Notes: a model not told the origin generated them from the letters alone. A DNA stretch of 64,000 bases from an uncultured Flavobacteriales bacterium (GCA_903823565.1 CAIJTF010000033.1:1-64000); one strand, 5' to 3'. Positions 17,757 to 29,635 are shown, numbered from the stretch's first letter. Numbers and translations are program-made.

Positions 17757-19040
17757 ATGGAAAGATATTTTAACTTGTTTTATTCGTGCAATCAGCGCAT
17801 AAGCATTGATTCAAGAACGGTCGAACCTGGGAGTTTATTTATTGCCATAGTTGGTGCGACTTTCAATGGGAATCAGTTTATTCAAAGTGCACTGGACCAA
17901 GGGGCCTCGTATTGCATTACTTCTGAAGAAACTTTGTCTGACGGAGAACGAATTTTTTTCGTTCCTGATACCTTACTTTTTTTACAAAAATTAGCCAATT
18001 TCCACCGTAGTCGATTTGCTATTCCGGTTATTGGCATAACGGGTAGTAATGGTAAAACAACGACAAAGGAACTCATTGTTGCTGTTTTATCTACGAAATT
18101 TAAAGTATTGTTTACTGAGGGCAATCTCAACAATCATATAGGCGTTCCACTTACTCTTTTGAGGCTTAAGCCCCATCATGAAATAGCCGTAATTGAAATG
18201 GGAGCGAACAAGCCAGGAGACATTGAAGAACTCTGCGATATTGCCGATCCAAACTTCGGTGTTATTACCAATATTGGACTGGCTCACCTTGAAGGCTTTG
18301 GATCTTTCGAGGGCGTAAAACAAACAAAACTTGCTATGTATAGAGCAATGGTACGAAACCAAGGTAAAATCTTTATTAATGAAGACGACGAGGTTTTAAT
18401 GGCCTCCATTCCTTCACGCATCGAAACCATAGCGTATTCACTACATAAACCAAGTCCGGTTAATGGACGCACACTCGCTTCAACACCATTCTTACATTTC
18501 AGCTTTCGTTTAAACGGAGAAAAAGAACATGAAGTGAGAAGTCAATTAATCGGTAGCTATAACGTATACAACTTTTTGTGTGCCATTTGCATTGGAAACT
18601 TTTTCGGGGTAACCGAGGAAGAGATGGTTGGAGGACTAGAAGCTTACACTCCAACCAACAACAGATCTCAATGGAAAAGTACCGCGAAAAACACACTCAT
18701 TGTAGATTGTTATAATGCGAATTTAACCAGCATGAAAGCTGCCTTATTCTCCTTAGAATCGATGAATGCAGGTAAAGCATTGGCCATTCTCGGAGACATG
18801 CTTGAATTAGGCGATGCATCATTCAATGCTCATAATGAAATCATTCAATTGTGTGAGCGGTTAAAAATTCCTTTGGTTTGTGTTGGCAAAGAATTCTACA
18901 GTATCTCATCATCGGTGGAAAAATTTCAAAATACCGATGCGCTTATTCAAAGTGGTAGGCTTGAGGGCATTGAGGGAACAACCATTTTATTAAAAGGATC
19001 TCGAGGGATAGGGTTAGAGAAGGTTATCCCTTTTCTTTAA
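17757..19040 (+). CDS. murF: UDP-N-acetylmuramoyl-tripeptide--D-alanyl-D-alanine ligase
   Basis: Cytoplasmic Mur ligase that adds D-Ala-D-Ala to the peptidoglycan precursor. 427 residues. The N-terminal domain shows [19 protein letters not shown]. The ATP loop is [14 protein letters not shown] (about residues 95-108). [15 protein letters not shown] and [12 protein letters not shown] are Mur-ligase signatures, and [16 protein letters not shown] with [10 protein letters not shown] marks MurF. The start codon directly follows the T-run of a strong terminator, leaving no room for its own promoter there; the fit of the N-terminus to the family makes a later start unlikely. Its stop overlaps that of prfB in TTAA. 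Confidence 0.95.
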   Translation: MERYFNLFYSCNQRISIDSRTVEPGSLFIAIVGATFNGNQFIQSALDQGASYCITSEETLSDGERIFFVPDTLLFLQKLANFHRSRFAIPVIGITGSNGKTTTKELIVAVLSTKFKVLFTEGNLNNHIGVPLTLLRLKPHHEIAVIEMGANKPGDIEELCDIADPNFGVITNIGLAHLEGFGSFEGVKQTKLAMYRAMVRNQGKIFINEDDEVLMASIPSRIETIAYSLHKPSPVNGRTLASTPFLHFSFRLNGEKEHEVRSQLIGSYNVYNFLCAICIGNFFGVTEEEMVGGLEAYTPTNNRSQWKSTAKNTLIVDCYNANLTSMKAALFSLESMNAGKALAILGDMLELGDASFNAHNEIIQLCERLKIPLVCVGKEFYSISSSVEKFQNTDALIQSGRLEGIEGTTILLKGSRGIGLEKVIPFL

Positions 19041-20119
19041 TTGCCGTATTGCATTAAAAAGGCTTTTAGGAAAGCATCCAGTTCACCATCCATTACGCCT
19101 TCAACATCTGAGGTTTCTACTCCTGTTCGCACATCTTTTACCAGCTTATACGGGTGCATGACATAATTTCGAATTTGAGACCCCCATTCAATTTTCTTTT
19201 TACCGGCCTCAATTTCGCTTCGTTTCTCCATCCGTTCTCGCAATTCGAGTTCGTACAACTGGGACCGTAACAATTGTATAGCTTTTTCTTTATTCGCCAA
19301 CTGTGACCTTGATTCCGAATTTTCGATTATGATACCGGAGGGCGCATGCCTAAGGCGAACTGCCGTTTCCACTTTGTTGACGTTTTGACCACCTGCACCA
19401 CCGGAACGGAAGGTTTCCCATGTAATGTCTGCTGGGTTAATATTGATTTCAATGTTATCATCCACCAATGGGTACACATAAACGGACACGAAAGAGGTAT
19501 GACGTTTGGCATTTGAATCGAATGGCGAAATTCGCACCAAACGATGAACCCCATTTTCTCCTTTAAGGTATCCAAATGCAAAAGCTCCATCGAATTCTAA
19601 TGTTACTGTTTTAATACCGGCCACATCTCCTTCTTGATGGTTCAATTCGGATATTTTATACCCTTGTTTTTGAGCCCACATGGAGTACATTCTCATGAGC
19701 ATCGCCGCCCAATCACAACTCTCTGTCCCTCCTGCCCCAGCGGTAATTTGAATCACTGCACTGAGGGCATCCTCCTCCCCCGCCAACATATTTTTAAGTT
19801 CTAATTCTTCAACCGTCGCGAGCACTTTTTGATATTGAGAATCTATTTCCTGCGGGGAGGCTTCTCCTTCTTTCTGAAATTCCAATAAAACTTGCAGGTC
19901 ATCAAACGAAGCATTAAGTTGATTAAATCCTTCTACCCAAAACTTTAAGCCTCGAATAATTTTCATTTGCGACTCAGCTTTCTTCGGGTCGTCCCAAAAC
20001 TGTGGATCTTGCGTTTTTAATTCTTCCTCTTTTAATCGCTCCGTTTTTTCGTCAATTTTTAGATAGGAATATATTTTCGTTATTCGGTTTTCAAGTTCCT
20101 TATTTTGTTCAGACGTCAT
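19037..20119 (-). CDS. prfB: Peptide chain release factor 2
   Basis: Class I release factor recognising UAA and UGA. About 360 residues. The GGQ motif that triggers peptide release is in [17 protein letters not shown], and the RF2 stop-codon-reading tripeptide SPF is in [12 protein letters not shown]. The programmed +1 frameshift found in many prfB genes (an in-frame UGA near codon 26) is absent: the region encoding [19 protein letters not shown] reads straight through. I chose the ATG at 20119 because TACTTTTG ends exactly 4 bases upstream; the TTG at 20134 lies outside that arrangement. Confidence 0.95.
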   Translation of the reverse strand: MTSEQNKELENRITKIYSYLKIDEKTERLKEEELKTQDPQFWDDPKKAESQMKIIRGLKFWVEGFNQLNASFDDLQVLLEFQKEGEASPQEIDSQYQKVLATVEELELKNMLAGEEDALSAVIQITAGAGGTESCDWAAMLMRMYSMWAQKQGYKISELNHQEGDVAGIKTVTLEFDGAFAFGYLKGENGVHRLVRISPFDSNAKRHTSFVSVYVYPLVDDNIEININPADITWETFRSGGAGGQNVNKVETAVRLRHAPSGIIIENSESRSQLANKEKAIQLLRSQLYELELRERMEKRSEIEAGKKKIEWGSQIRNYVMHPYKLVKDVRTGVETSDVEGVMDGELDAFLKAFLMQYGN

Positions 20120-20123
20120 AATG

Positions 20124-20131
20124 CAAAAGTA
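20124..20131 (-). promoter_or_regulatory. TAnnTTTG -7 element of prfB
   Basis: TACTTTTG on the minus strand, ending 4 bases before the ATG at 20119. Confidence 0.65.
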
Positions 20132-20171
20132 CAAAAGTTCAAAGGTTGTAGTTTGTATCCCTTGAATATAT

Positions 20172-20179
20172 TATTTTTG
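20172..20179 (+). promoter_or_regulatory. TAnnTTTG -7 element of gcvH
   Basis: TATTTTTG ending 12 bases before the gcvH ATG. There is no room for a glycine riboswitch downstream of it. Confidence 0.6.
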
Positions 20180-20191
20180 TAAAAAAGTTCC

Positions 20192-20569
20192 ATGAATATA
20201 CCTGCAAACCTTAAATACACAAAAGAACACGAATGGATCCTAATTGAAGGAGAAAATGCAACGGTGGGCATCACTGATTTCGCTCAAAGCGAACTAGGTG
20301 ATATTGTATATGTGGAAATTGATGGCATAGGTCAAACCGTAGACAAGGATTCCGTTTTTGGTTCCGTTGAAGCGGTTAAAACGGTTTCGGATTTATTCAT
20401 GCCTGTGAGCGGTGAAATCATAGCCTTCAACGAGGGGTTAGAGGCTGATCCAGAGTCTGTCAATAAAGATCCGTACGGTGCAGGTTGGATGATAAAAATA
20501 AAGATGACCGACTTGTCAGAGGTTGATTCTTTGTTGGATGCAGAAGCCTACGGGGCGCTCATTGGCTAA
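20192..20569 (+). CDS. gcvH: Glycine cleavage system H protein
   Basis: Lipoyl carrier that shuttles the aminomethyl group between the P, T and L proteins of glycine cleavage. 125 residues, the usual size. The lipoylated lysine is in [20 protein letters not shown] (about residue 63). The N-terminus YTKEHEWI and the C-terminal [11 protein letters not shown] are family hallmarks. gcvP and gcvT are not in the window. It is convergent with gyrB (30-base gap). Confidence 0.96.
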   Translation: MNIPANLKYTKEHEWILIEGENATVGITDFAQSELGDIVYVEIDGIGQTVDKDSVFGSVEAVKTVSDLFMPVSGEIIAFNEGLEADPESVNKDPYGAGWMIKIKMTDLSEVDSLLDAEAYGALIG

Positions 20570-20599
20570 CCCCGCTTAAATTCTAGATTTTATATTCCG

Positions 20600-22582
<1,983 letters not shown>

Positions 22583-22593
22583 TTAACTTAGAA

Positions 22594-22601
22594 CAAAGGT
22601 A
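22594..22601 (-). promoter_or_regulatory. TAnnTTTG -7 element of gyrB
   Basis: TACCTTTG on the minus strand, 41 bases before the gyrB ATG, predicting a leader of about 35 bases. Confidence 0.5.
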
Positions 22602-22672
22602 CGGAATACAGCGGGTCTCTACCCCACGTTTTTCGGGCGTAATCCCTTAACTTTTCAACAAAATTTCAACGT

Positions 22673-23251
22673 TTACTCAGCCTCAATCCAACGCACGATT
22701 TCCTCGTCGTCCGGCTCAGTGGAGGGTGAAATAACTTTTTCTAGGAAGCCCTCTTCGTTCAGGAGGTATTTTTGAAAATTCCACTTAACTTGATTGTCAT
22801 CTAGGCCATTTTCATTGCCTGAGGTTAAAAACCTATAAATGGGATGCATATCCTTTCCTTTTACAGAGATTTTGGCCATCATAGGAAACGATACACCGTA
22901 GTTTTTACTGCAAAAAATTGCAATTTCCTCGTTGGTTCCGGGTTCTTGGGACATAAAATCATTCGCCGGAAAGCCAACAATTATAAAGTTTTTGTCTTTG
23001 TATTTATTGTAGAGGGCCTCAAGTCCTTTGTACTGGGGAGTTAGACCGCACTTTGATGCCGTGTTTACGACCATGATTTTTTTACCTTTCAGTGAACTGA
23101 AATCGAATGAATCGCCATTGATATCCGTTACCTTAAATTCATGTATCGATTTCCTAAGCATTGGAGCGCTATTCCCATCGGGAGGCATTTGGTTTTCATT
23201 AGGCATACACGAAAATAGACACATTAAGGCAAAAGCAAGAAGATTGAGCAT
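22673..23251 (-). CDS. Glutathione peroxidase family lipoprotein
   Basis: Thiol peroxidase of the GPx family, 192 residues. The active site is VNTASKCGLTPQYKGLEALY with Cys instead of selenocysteine, followed by GFPANDFMSQEPGTNEEI (the Gln of the GPx tetrad region) and VKWNFQKYLLNEEG (the Trp-Asn of the active site). The N-terminus is a lipoprotein signal peptide with a lipobox LFSC (Cys 15), so the enzyme is probably anchored facing the periplasm or cell surface. Such enzymes usually work with thioredoxin-like reductants. No partner is adjacent. Confidence 0.9.
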   Translation of the reverse strand: MLNLLAFALMCLFSCMPNENQMPPDGNSAPMLRKSIHEFKVTDINGDSFDFSSLKGKKIMVVNTASKCGLTPQYKGLEALYNKYKDKNFIIVGFPANDFMSQEPGTNEEIAIFCSKNYGVSFPMMAKISVKGKDMHPIYRFLTSGNENGLDDNQVKWNFQKYLLNEEGFLEKVISPSTEPDDEEIVRWIEAE

Positions 23252-23314
23252 AAAATTTGTTTATTTTGAAACAATCGATAACTAAAATAGTTCAATTGCG
23301 TTTAGGGCTACCGT

Positions 23315-24169
23315 ATGAGGTATCTAATTATACTTTTTTCTTGTTTGCTTTTTCAAGAACATAATGCGCAATTCACATTGAGTGGGCAATGGGTTGGGGT
23401 GCTAGTTCCACCCGGAAATGGATTCCAATCGGGAGTTCCAATACTATTAGAGATTGATGCCGTTCAGAAAAGTGCAGTGGGTATATTCCGGCTTGAAAAA
23501 GACCAAAATTGGTTTCAATATGAGGTAGGGGGATCGTTTACCGATAAAAAAGCTTTTTCGCTCCAATCGAAGCAATCGATACCGTTAAAAAAAAACCAGC
23601 TAAGCGCTCCTCCCTTCCAATTGGATTTCCACTATAACGACACGAGCGATCTTGCCTTTGGTCGTTTCGAAAGTCCAGGAAGTCCTTACGATGGGCATAC
23701 CTTTCATCTGGAGAAGTCAACCATTCCATATGCCATTGGCAACAATTTACTGTTCACCCAGGACTTTGTTTCACGTTGTTTAAAGGATCGATCCCTGGGT
23801 CTCTCATCTAAGGCAAAAAGAGACCGAGAAATTGCCACTTTTGAATTTCAACCCATATATTTCGCCTATGCATCTTATGACCTTCAACCACAATACAACC
23901 AATATCTGCAGAAAGTCGTTAACGTCGTTAACAGCCATAGTGATCTTCGAATTGAAATCGTTGGAAATACCGATGGCGACGGAAGCGAACCGTATAATTT
24001 AGAATTATCTAAAAACCGAGCCTTTGCCGTAAAGCGCTATTTGGAGGGAAGAGGAATCGCATCCTCTCGCATAAGTCTTGCCTTTGAAGGGGAGAGTAAA
24101 CCGGTGGACAGAAATGATACGAAAGAAGGTAAACAAATGAACCGAAGGGTAGAAATTCGATTTAATTAG
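23315..24169 (+). CDS. OmpA-family protein
   Basis: 284 residues with a short signal peptide ([18 protein letters not shown]). The N-terminal half (about residues 20-165) is a beta-rich region I do not recognise. The C-terminal half is an OmpA-like peptidoglycan-binding domain: [38 protein letters not shown] (the Asp and neighbours that hold diaminopimelate), [14 protein letters not shown] and the closing NRRVEIRFN. It probably ties an envelope component to the cell wall. Its 3' end overlaps the valS 3' end by 8 bases. Confidence 0.85.
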   Translation: MRYLIILFSCLLFQEHNAQFTLSGQWVGVLVPPGNGFQSGVPILLEIDAVQKSAVGIFRLEKDQNWFQYEVGGSFTDKKAFSLQSKQSIPLKKNQLSAPPFQLDFHYNDTSDLAFGRFESPGSPYDGHTFHLEKSTIPYAIGNNLLFTQDFVSRCLKDRSLGLSSKAKRDREIATFEFQPIYFAYASYDLQPQYNQYLQKVVNVVNSHSDLRIEIVGNTDGDGSEPYNLELSKNRAFAVKRYLEGRGIASSRISLAFEGESKPVDRNDTKEGKQMNRRVEIRFN

Positions 24170-26786
24170 CCAATGTATTCAGTCGATTGGATAAAATTCT
24201 AATTTTCTCCTCTGCATCAAGTTCCTTTTTCTTTTCCATAGCCACAACCTCTTCCGGGGCATTATTCACAAACCGCTCGTTTTTCAACTTTCCTTGAACG
24301 GCCTTTAGAAATCCGTTTAGGTAAAGCAATTCATCTTCAATTTTCTTTCGTTCCTCGTCCACATTTATTAATTCACCAAATGGGATAAAAAACTCTTCTG
24401 AGGCAACCAGCATGGCATGAGCATTTTCGGGCCGGTCGGTTTTATATTGTATGTCCGAAAGGTTCGACATTTTTAACAAGATAGCATCCAGTGCTCCTTT
24501 CGTTTGAGCTGTCCTGATCAATGTTAATTTCACTTTAGAGGCGATGGCATTTGAATTTCTAAAACTACGTATGGCGGTAACGGCTTCAAATGTATTATCG
24601 AATGTTTTTAAAAGGTCGGCATCGAAGGAAAGTTGTTCAGGCCAGGAGGCAACGATAAGGTCTTGGTTCTCGCCTCGACTATTTAGGGCATGCCACAGTT
24701 CTTCAGAAATGAAAGGCATAAAGGGGTGAAGTACTTTAAGTAGGTTCTCAAAAAACGCGACGGCTTGTTGTTTCGTTAATGCATCGATGGGTTGCTGGTA
24801 ATCAGGTTTAATCATTTCCAGGTACCACGAGCAGAAGTCGTCCCAAATTAATTTATAAACGTCCATTAAGGCGTCTGAAATTCTAAATCGGGAAAAATTA
24901 TCGTTAATGGATTTAAGCGTTTGGTTGAATTTGTTTTCGAACCAATCGCTGGCTAGTTTTGCATACTCAGGTTGTTCAAAGTCTCTCACTTCCAAGCCTG
25001 AAACGAGGCGATAGGCATTCCAAATTTTATTTGCAAAATTTCTTCCTTGTTCACACTGAGAGGTATCAAAAGGTAAATCATTCCCTGCGGGAGAGGAAAT
25101 CAAGACCCCTAGACGAACGCCATCGGCTCCATACTCATTAATCAAATCGATTGGGTCCGGAGAATTACCCAGGGATTTTGACATTTTTCGGCCTAGTTTA
25201 TCGCGGACAATTCCTGTATAATAGACGTTACTGAAAGGTTTTTGACCTAAATACTCATACCCAGCAATAATCATACGAGCCACCCAAAAAAACATAATCT
25301 CAGGCGCTGTAACCAAGTCATTGGTCGGATAATAGTAGTTTATTTCATCGTTATTAGGATCGGTTAGGCCATTAAAAACGGAGATGGGCCATAACCAACT
25401 CGAAAACCAGGTGTCAAGTACATCTTCATCCTGTGTAAGTTCTTCATCCGATATAGTTTTCCCCGATTTTTCTGACGCTAAGGCCAGGGCTTGAGAACGG
25501 TCTTTCGCGACTACATAATCGTTCGGTCCGGGACCAAAGTACCATGCGGGGATCTGATGTCCCCACCAAAGTTGTCGAGAAATGCACCAATCTTTTATAT
25601 TCTCCATCCAATGGCGGTAGGTATTTTTATATTTTTCTGGAAAAAACCGAATGGTATCGTTTTCAACGTTGTCTAAAGCGGGTTTAGAAAGTTCTTTCAT
25701 GGCCAAAAACCACTGCAAGGATAACTTTGGCTCAATAACAGCATTGGTACGTTCCGAATATCCAACCTTGTTGATGTGATCCTCTGTTTTTACTAAGTAC
25801 CCTTTTTCAGTAAGTTCTGTGCTCAATTTTTTCCGTACTTCAAAACGATCCATCCCTTCATAATGAAGACCGTGGGTATTCAGTGTACCATTTTGGTTGA
25901 ATATATCGATGGAGGGAAGGTTGTATTTTTTGCCAATTTCATAATCGTTAATATCGTGGGCTGGGGTAATTTTAAGGCAGCCTGTACCGAATTCCATATC
26001 AACATATTCGTCGGCGATGACGGGTATTTTTCGGCCTACAACGGGTACAATAACTTCTTTTCCAATCCAAGCTTTATACCGTTCATCGGCAGGATTAACG
26101 CAAAGTGCAGTATCCCCCATAATGGTTTCTGGACGTGTTGTGGCAACAACCATCCAGTCGTCCTCTTGTCCAACCACCTTGTACCGAAGGAAATACAGCT
26201 TAGAATTCACTTCTTTATACAGTACTTCTTCATCAGAAACCGCTGTCAGCGCCTCAGGATCCCAATTCACCATTCGAATTCCCCGATAAATTTTCCCTTT
26301 GTTAAATAGGTCGATAAACACATCAATAACAGATTCTGAGTAGGCTTCATCCATGGTAAAATGGGTACGATTCCAATCGCAGGAGGCGCCTAACTTTTTT
26401 AGCTGATCGAGAATAATTCCACCGTGTTTATCTTTCCATTCAAAAGCGTGTTTTAAAAATACTTCACGGGTCAAGTCAGACTTGTTAATGCCTTCTCTTT
26501 TTAATTTCTGAACCACCTTTGCTTCTGTAGCAATGGATGCATGGTCTGTTCCAGGAACCCAACAAGCATTTTTTCCAAGCATTCTTGCTCTTCGAACCAA
26601 AACGTCTTGAATGGTATTATTGAGCATATGTCCCATGTGAAGCACTCCGGTAACGTTTGGCGGTGGTATAACTACGGTATAGGGTTCACGATGATCCGGT
26701 TTAGAGTAGAAATAACCACGATCCATCCAGTGTTGGTACCACTTAGATTCCGTGCTTTTGGGGTCAAATATTTTAGGTAATTCCAT
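24162..26786 (-). CDS. valS: Valine--tRNA ligase
   Basis: Class I synthetase, 874 residues, the usual bacterial ValRS length. HIGH motif: [18 protein letters not shown] (residues 41-58). The CP1 editing domain carries [14 protein letters not shown], and the KMSKS loop is [14 protein letters not shown]. The C-terminal coiled-coil arm ([17 protein letters not shown] through [18 protein letters not shown]) is intact. It is convergent with the OmpA gene with an 8-base overlap of coding ends. Confidence 0.97.
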   Translation of the reverse strand: MELPKIFDPKSTESKWYQHWMDRGYFYSKPDHREPYTVVIPPPNVTGVLHMGHMLNNTIQDVLVRRARMLGKNACWVPGTDHASIATEAKVVQKLKREGINKSDLTREVFLKHAFEWKDKHGGIILDQLKKLGASCDWNRTHFTMDEAYSESVIDVFIDLFNKGKIYRGIRMVNWDPEALTAVSDEEVLYKEVNSKLYFLRYKVVGQEDDWMVVATTRPETIMGDTALCVNPADERYKAWIGKEVIVPVVGRKIPVIADEYVDMEFGTGCLKITPAHDINDYEIGKKYNLPSIDIFNQNGTLNTHGLHYEGMDRFEVRKKLSTELTEKGYLVKTEDHINKVGYSERTNAVIEPKLSLQWFLAMKELSKPALDNVENDTIRFFPEKYKNTYRHWMENIKDWCISRQLWWGHQIPAWYFGPGPNDYVVAKDRSQALALASEKSGKTISDEELTQDEDVLDTWFSSWLWPISVFNGLTDPNNDEINYYYPTNDLVTAPEIMFFWVARMIIAGYEYLGQKPFSNVYYTGIVRDKLGRKMSKSLGNSPDPIDLINEYGADGVRLGVLISSPAGNDLPFDTSQCEQGRNFANKIWNAYRLVSGLEVRDFEQPEYAKLASDWFENKFNQTLKSINDNFSRFRISDALMDVYKLIWDDFCSWYLEMIKPDYQQPIDALTKQQAVAFFENLLKVLHPFMPFISEELWHALNSRGENQDLIVASWPEQLSFDADLLKTFDNTFEAVTAIRSFRNSNAIASKVKLTLIRTAQTKGALDAILLKMSNLSDIQYKTDRPENAHAMLVASEEFFIPFGELINVDEERKKIEDELLYLNGFLKAVQGKLKNERFVNNAPEEVVAMEKKKELDAEEKIRILSNRLNTLAN

Positions 26787-26846
26787 GATTGAAAAGATGT
26801 CGTAAATGGCGAAGGGGTTAGAAGGATGGTGGAGGCACTTGCATTA

Positions 26847-27230
26847 TTAATTTGGCTCTGGCATTACATTACCCTTTATGGTTAAAGTGATGGGTTCTAA
26901 ACCTTCCGGGAAAACGGTGATCGTCTTTACAAAGACCCCTACCCTTTTCGTGTCATACGTAACACTAATTTTTCCTTTTTTATTTTTTGCTACGGGTGCC
27001 GTAGGTTTTTCAGCGGCAGTACAACCACAACTGGTTTTAACCTCATTGATACTGATTGGCTTTTTGGCCTTATTGGTAAAGACAAAAACAAAGGGTTCCT
27101 TCGAATCGTAAGGAATGTTTTCCCGATTTATTTCATAGGACTCGAAAACTAGCGTTTGCTTAGGTTTCGTTTGGGTAAACCCAAACGAAGCGATTGAGCC
27201 TAAAAGGAAAAGAAAAAGAAATCTATACAT
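26847..27230 (-). CDS. DUF1573 domain-containing secreted protein
   Basis: About 127 residues. The signal peptide YRFLFLFLLGSIASFGFTQ starts at the ATG at 27230, which is preceded by TATCTTTG with 4-base spacing; the longer frame reaching 27299 runs back into the NUDIX gene and is not needed. The DUF1573 signature is clear: FVFTNKAKKPISINEVKTSC then GCTAAEKPTAPVA, then ISVTYDTKRVG. These Ig-like domains are common in exported Bacteroidota proteins; the function is unknown. Confidence 0.87.
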   Translation of the reverse strand: MYRFLFLFLLGSIASFGFTQTKPKQTLVFESYEINRENIPYDSKEPFVFVFTNKAKKPISINEVKTSCGCTAAEKPTAPVAKNKKGKISVTYDTKRVGVFVKTITVFPEGLEPITLTIKGNVMPEPN

Positions 27231-27234
27231 ACCG

Positions 27235-27242
27235 CAAAGATA
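27235..27242 (-). promoter_or_regulatory. TAnnTTTG -7 element of the DUF1573 gene
   Basis: TATCTTTG on the minus strand, ending 4 bases before the ATG at 27230. Confidence 0.65.
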
Positions 27243-27270
27243 ATAATTTATTGATGTGCATGCCTTGGGA

Positions 27271-27870
27271 TTAGGCCATATCCGATGCCGTGAATGCATG
27301 CCAGAGGTGTCGAATCATCGGGTAGCTATGCTCAATAACCTCGGTAACTTCTTCATGAGGTACAAAGGTCGCGGCTGTTATGCCTTCCTTTTTTTGTGGA
27401 TTCAGGGAGTACAATGCATCGCACCCCATTCGGTACCAGTAGGTTTTCTTTAAAACAACCTTTTTCTTCAGCGGATACAAATGATAGGTTATAAATGGTT
27501 TTGGATCGAGGATGGTTAACGAAAGGTCTCCACATTCCTCTCTGACTTCGCGCATAGCGGTTTGCATCGGATACTCCCCCTCTTCTATCCAACCTTTTGG
27601 GAAATCCCAAAACGCATTTTTTTTAATTAAAAGGACCTTATTATCCGAAAAAACAAGTCCACCAGCGGCTGAAACTAGTCGACATTGCTTGGATAAAGTT
27701 TCAAAAGACCACGGAAGCAAGACCTCGGGAACGTTCAGCGCGTTTGCATTTTGAATCAACCCTTTAACGTCTTGGATTGGATCAATATCGAGGATTTTCC
27801 CCTGCCATTGTTCATAAGTCCCTAGATAAAGCGACGTTTTTTCGGTAAAAACAATGTACTTTTGCCCCAT
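27271..27870 (-). CDS. NUDIX hydrolase
   Basis: 199 residues. About 68 N-terminal residues of unknown fold precede a NUDIX domain. The NUDIX box is complete: GWIEEGEYPMQTAMREVREE then CGDL, fitting GX5EX7REUXEEXGU. The domain opens with SAAGGLVFSDNKVLLIKKN and DFPKGW. The substrate cannot be told from sequence. The start codon (CAT at 27868-27870) overlaps the pyrE start codon on the opposite strand, and its promoter element TATCTTTG lies inside the pyrE coding region. Confidence 0.9.
   Translation of the reverse strand: MGQKYIVFTEKTSLYLGTYEQWQGKILDIDPIQDVKGLIQNANALNVPEVLLPWSFETLSKQCRLVSAAGGLVFSDNKVLLIKKNAFWDFPKGWIEEGEYPMQTAMREVREECGDLSLTILDPKPFITYHLYPLKKKVVLKKTYWYRMGCDALYSLNPQKKEGITAATFVPHEEVTEVIEHSYPMIRHLWHAFTASDMA
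27857..27864 (+). promoter_or_regulatory. TAnnTTTG -7 element of pyrE, inside the NUDIX gene
   Basis: TACTTTTG ending 4 bases before the pyrE ATG at 27869. It lies within the first codons of the divergent NUDIX gene. Confidence 0.65.
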
Positions 27871-28516
27871 GATTTACGACAAAGATAGTGCTTTACGAAT
27901 AGCTGGGGAGTTGTTAAAAATCAAGGCGGTAAAGTTACAGCCCAACGAACCTTTTACCTGGGCCTCGGGATGGAAATCTCCCATATATTGTGATAACCGC
28001 AAGACGCTTTCGTATCCGACTATTCGCACATTCATTCGCCAAAAATTCACTCAAATTGTGGAATCTAAATTTGGCAAACCCGATGTAATAGCAGGAATTG
28101 CAACAGGAGGAATTCCGCAAGGGGTATTGGTCGCTCAAGATTTGGGGCTTCCTTTCATTTATGTTCGAAGCAACGTTAAGGATCACGGATTAGGCAATCT
28201 CATTGAAGGAAGTTACGAAAAGGGTCAGAAGGTAATTTTAGTGGAGGACTTAATTTCTACTGGTGGAAGCAGTTTACTCGGTGTGAAGGCGCTCAAGGAT
28301 GCCGGGCTTAAGGTTAAGGGACTAGTAGCTATTTTTTCGTACGGTTTTGAAACCGCAAAAGAAGGATTCGACAAAGTGAATTGTCCTTTTTACACGCTTA
28401 CGGACTATGACCATTTAGTAAAAGAGGCATTAACGCAGGAGTATATTCGTGAGGAGGATCTCGCCCATCTTAAAAAATGGAGAGAGTTACCAGACCGTTG
28501 GGAACCGGAATTATGA
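27869..28516 (+). CDS. pyrE: Orotate phosphoribosyltransferase
   Basis: Adds phosphoribose to orotate to make OMP in pyrimidine synthesis. 215 residues. The substrate region FTWASGWKSPIYCDNRKTLS is at about 31-50. The PRPP-binding loop is VILVEDLISTGGSSLLG (about 119-135), and RSNVKDHGLGNLIEGSYEKG is the catalytic flexible loop. I chose the ATG at 27869 (IYDKDSA) because TACTTTTG ends 4 bases upstream. Its stop overlaps the start of the next gene in ATGA. Confidence 0.95.
   Translation: MIYDKDSALRIAGELLKIKAVKLQPNEPFTWASGWKSPIYCDNRKTLSYPTIRTFIRQKFTQIVESKFGKPDVIAGIATGGIPQGVLVAQDLGLPFIYVRSNVKDHGLGNLIEGSYEKGQKVILVEDLISTGGSSLLGVKALKDAGLKVKGLVAIFSYGFETAKEGFDKVNCPFYTLTDYDHLVKEALTQEYIREEDLAHLKKWRELPDRWEPEL
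27880..27887 (-). promoter_or_regulatory. TAnnTTTG -7 element of the NUDIX gene, inside pyrE
   Basis: TATCTTTG on the minus strand, ending 9 bases before the NUDIX ATG. It lies within codons 4-7 of pyrE. Confidence 0.6.
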
Positions 28517-28923
28517 CAACCCTTTCCTCTGAAACCTATCGTGTTTCATCATCGGTCGATACCGTATACGCTTATCTTACTAATCCATCGCATTTTGAGG
28601 CAATTTTACCGCCGCAGAAATTTAGCGATTTTATGGCTTCATCCCATCATTTTCAATTTTCGATATCAGGTGGCATTGGGGTGAGTTTGTATTTATCCCT
28701 TGAAAAAAATTCAAACCGCATTACCTATCACCACGGTGAGTCATCTAGCTTTCCCTACACCTTGTCTATTGACCTTTCACCGTTTGAAGACGGGGTTAAT
28801 ACCACGTTCCACTTTGAATACGATGCCCCTCCTTTTGTAGCCATGATGGTAAAAGGTCCTTTAACGGCATTAATGAAAGATATGGCTGAACAGTTGGTAC
28901 TAAACCTCAATAAAGTTGGGTAA
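28513..28923 (+). CDS. SRPBCC-fold protein of unknown function
   Basis: 136 residues. The pattern fits the START/SRPBCC (polyketide-cyclase-like) ligand-binding fold: ETYRVSSSVDTVYAYLTNPSHFEAIL at the N-terminus is cited here only as the helix-grip opening at residues 6-31, and the long C-terminal helix is PLTALMKDMAEQLVLNLN. No catalytic residues can be assigned. The ATG overlaps the pyrE stop (ATGA, 28513-28516), so it is translated with pyrE. It overlaps birA tail to tail by 17 bases. Confidence 0.75.
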   Translation: MTTLSSETYRVSSSVDTVYAYLTNPSHFEAILPPQKFSDFMASSHHFQFSISGGIGVSLYLSLEKNSNRITYHHGESSSFPYTLSIDLSPFEDGVNTTFHFEYDAPPFVAMMVKGPLTALMKDMAEQLVLNLNKVG

Positions 28924-29635
28924 TTTCGCCAGAATTATATGTTCTAACTAAATCTTTGTGAAGAATTAAAAGCTGACCGTGATCATTAATACCAAGAATC
29001 CGCCCCTTTTCTTCTATACCATCCGCGGTGAAGCAAATGGTCTCTTGGTTCAAAAACAATTTTTCCTCATACGACGACTTGAGTTGTTTAGGATTTTTCA
29101 ATTCTCCTTCCGTTTCATTTAGCCCAACACAAAGTTCCATAAATAATTTATGAATCTTGGAATGTTCGCCCGTTATCATGGATATAGAAACGGCTTTCTC
29201 CTCGGGTAAAAAAACTTGGTTAACATTGAGTCCGACCCCAATAATTAGGCATTTCACCTTATCACCCTGCAGTTTATTCTCCATTAAAATTCCAGCAATT
29301 TTCTTGTTTTCAACAAGGATATCGTTTGGCCATTTAACCTGAGCCTCAATCCCAAATGAAGCCAGAAGGCGCACTAGGGTTAAAGATACCCACCAATTTA
29401 CATGAACAAGCTCATGAACTGACAGGTTGTCAGGCAACCAAATCAATGAGAAGGTAAGGTTTTCCCCTTTGTTTGCTTGCCAATGGTTGTTTCGTTGACC
29501 TCTACCTTGTTCTTGATAGTCTGCCATAACTACGGTACCATTTTCAACTTTACCTTGCTCGATTAGGGTGGCAGCATAATTGTTTGTAGAATCTACGCTA
29601 TCTAAAAAAATGAATTTGGAACCAAAAACAGGCAT
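28907..29635 (-). CDS. birA: Biotin--[acetyl-CoA-carboxylase] ligase
   Basis: Attaches biotin to the biotin carboxyl carrier protein. 242 residues: the catalytic domain without the N-terminal DNA-binding domain of E. coli BirA, so it is a ligase and not a repressor. Signatures: LDSVDSTNNYA (residues 11-21), ADYQEQGRGQRNNHW with the biotinyl-AMP loop GRGQRN, and VKWPNDILVENKKIAGILME. A short SH3-like C-terminal domain follows. Confidence 0.94.
   Translation of the reverse strand: MPVFGSKFIFLDSVDSTNNYAATLIEQGKVENGTVVMADYQEQGRGQRNNHWQANKGENLTFSLIWLPDNLSVHELVHVNWWVSLTLVRLLASFGIEAQVKWPNDILVENKKIAGILMENKLQGDKVKCLIIGVGLNVNQVFLPEEKAVSISMITGEHSKIHKLFMELCVGLNETEGELKNPKQLKSSYEEKLFLNQETICFTADGIEEKGRILGINDHGQLLILHKDLVRTYNSGEITQLY

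Noticed and set aside
20180-20191. Glycine riboswitch ahead of gcvH
   Set aside because: Only 12 bases lie between the promoter element and the start codon, far too few for a riboswitch.
27231-27299. Upstream extension of the DUF1573 frame
   Set aside because: It runs into the NUDIX coding region and precedes a complete signal peptide at the ATG at 27230, which has a promoter element at the usual spacing.
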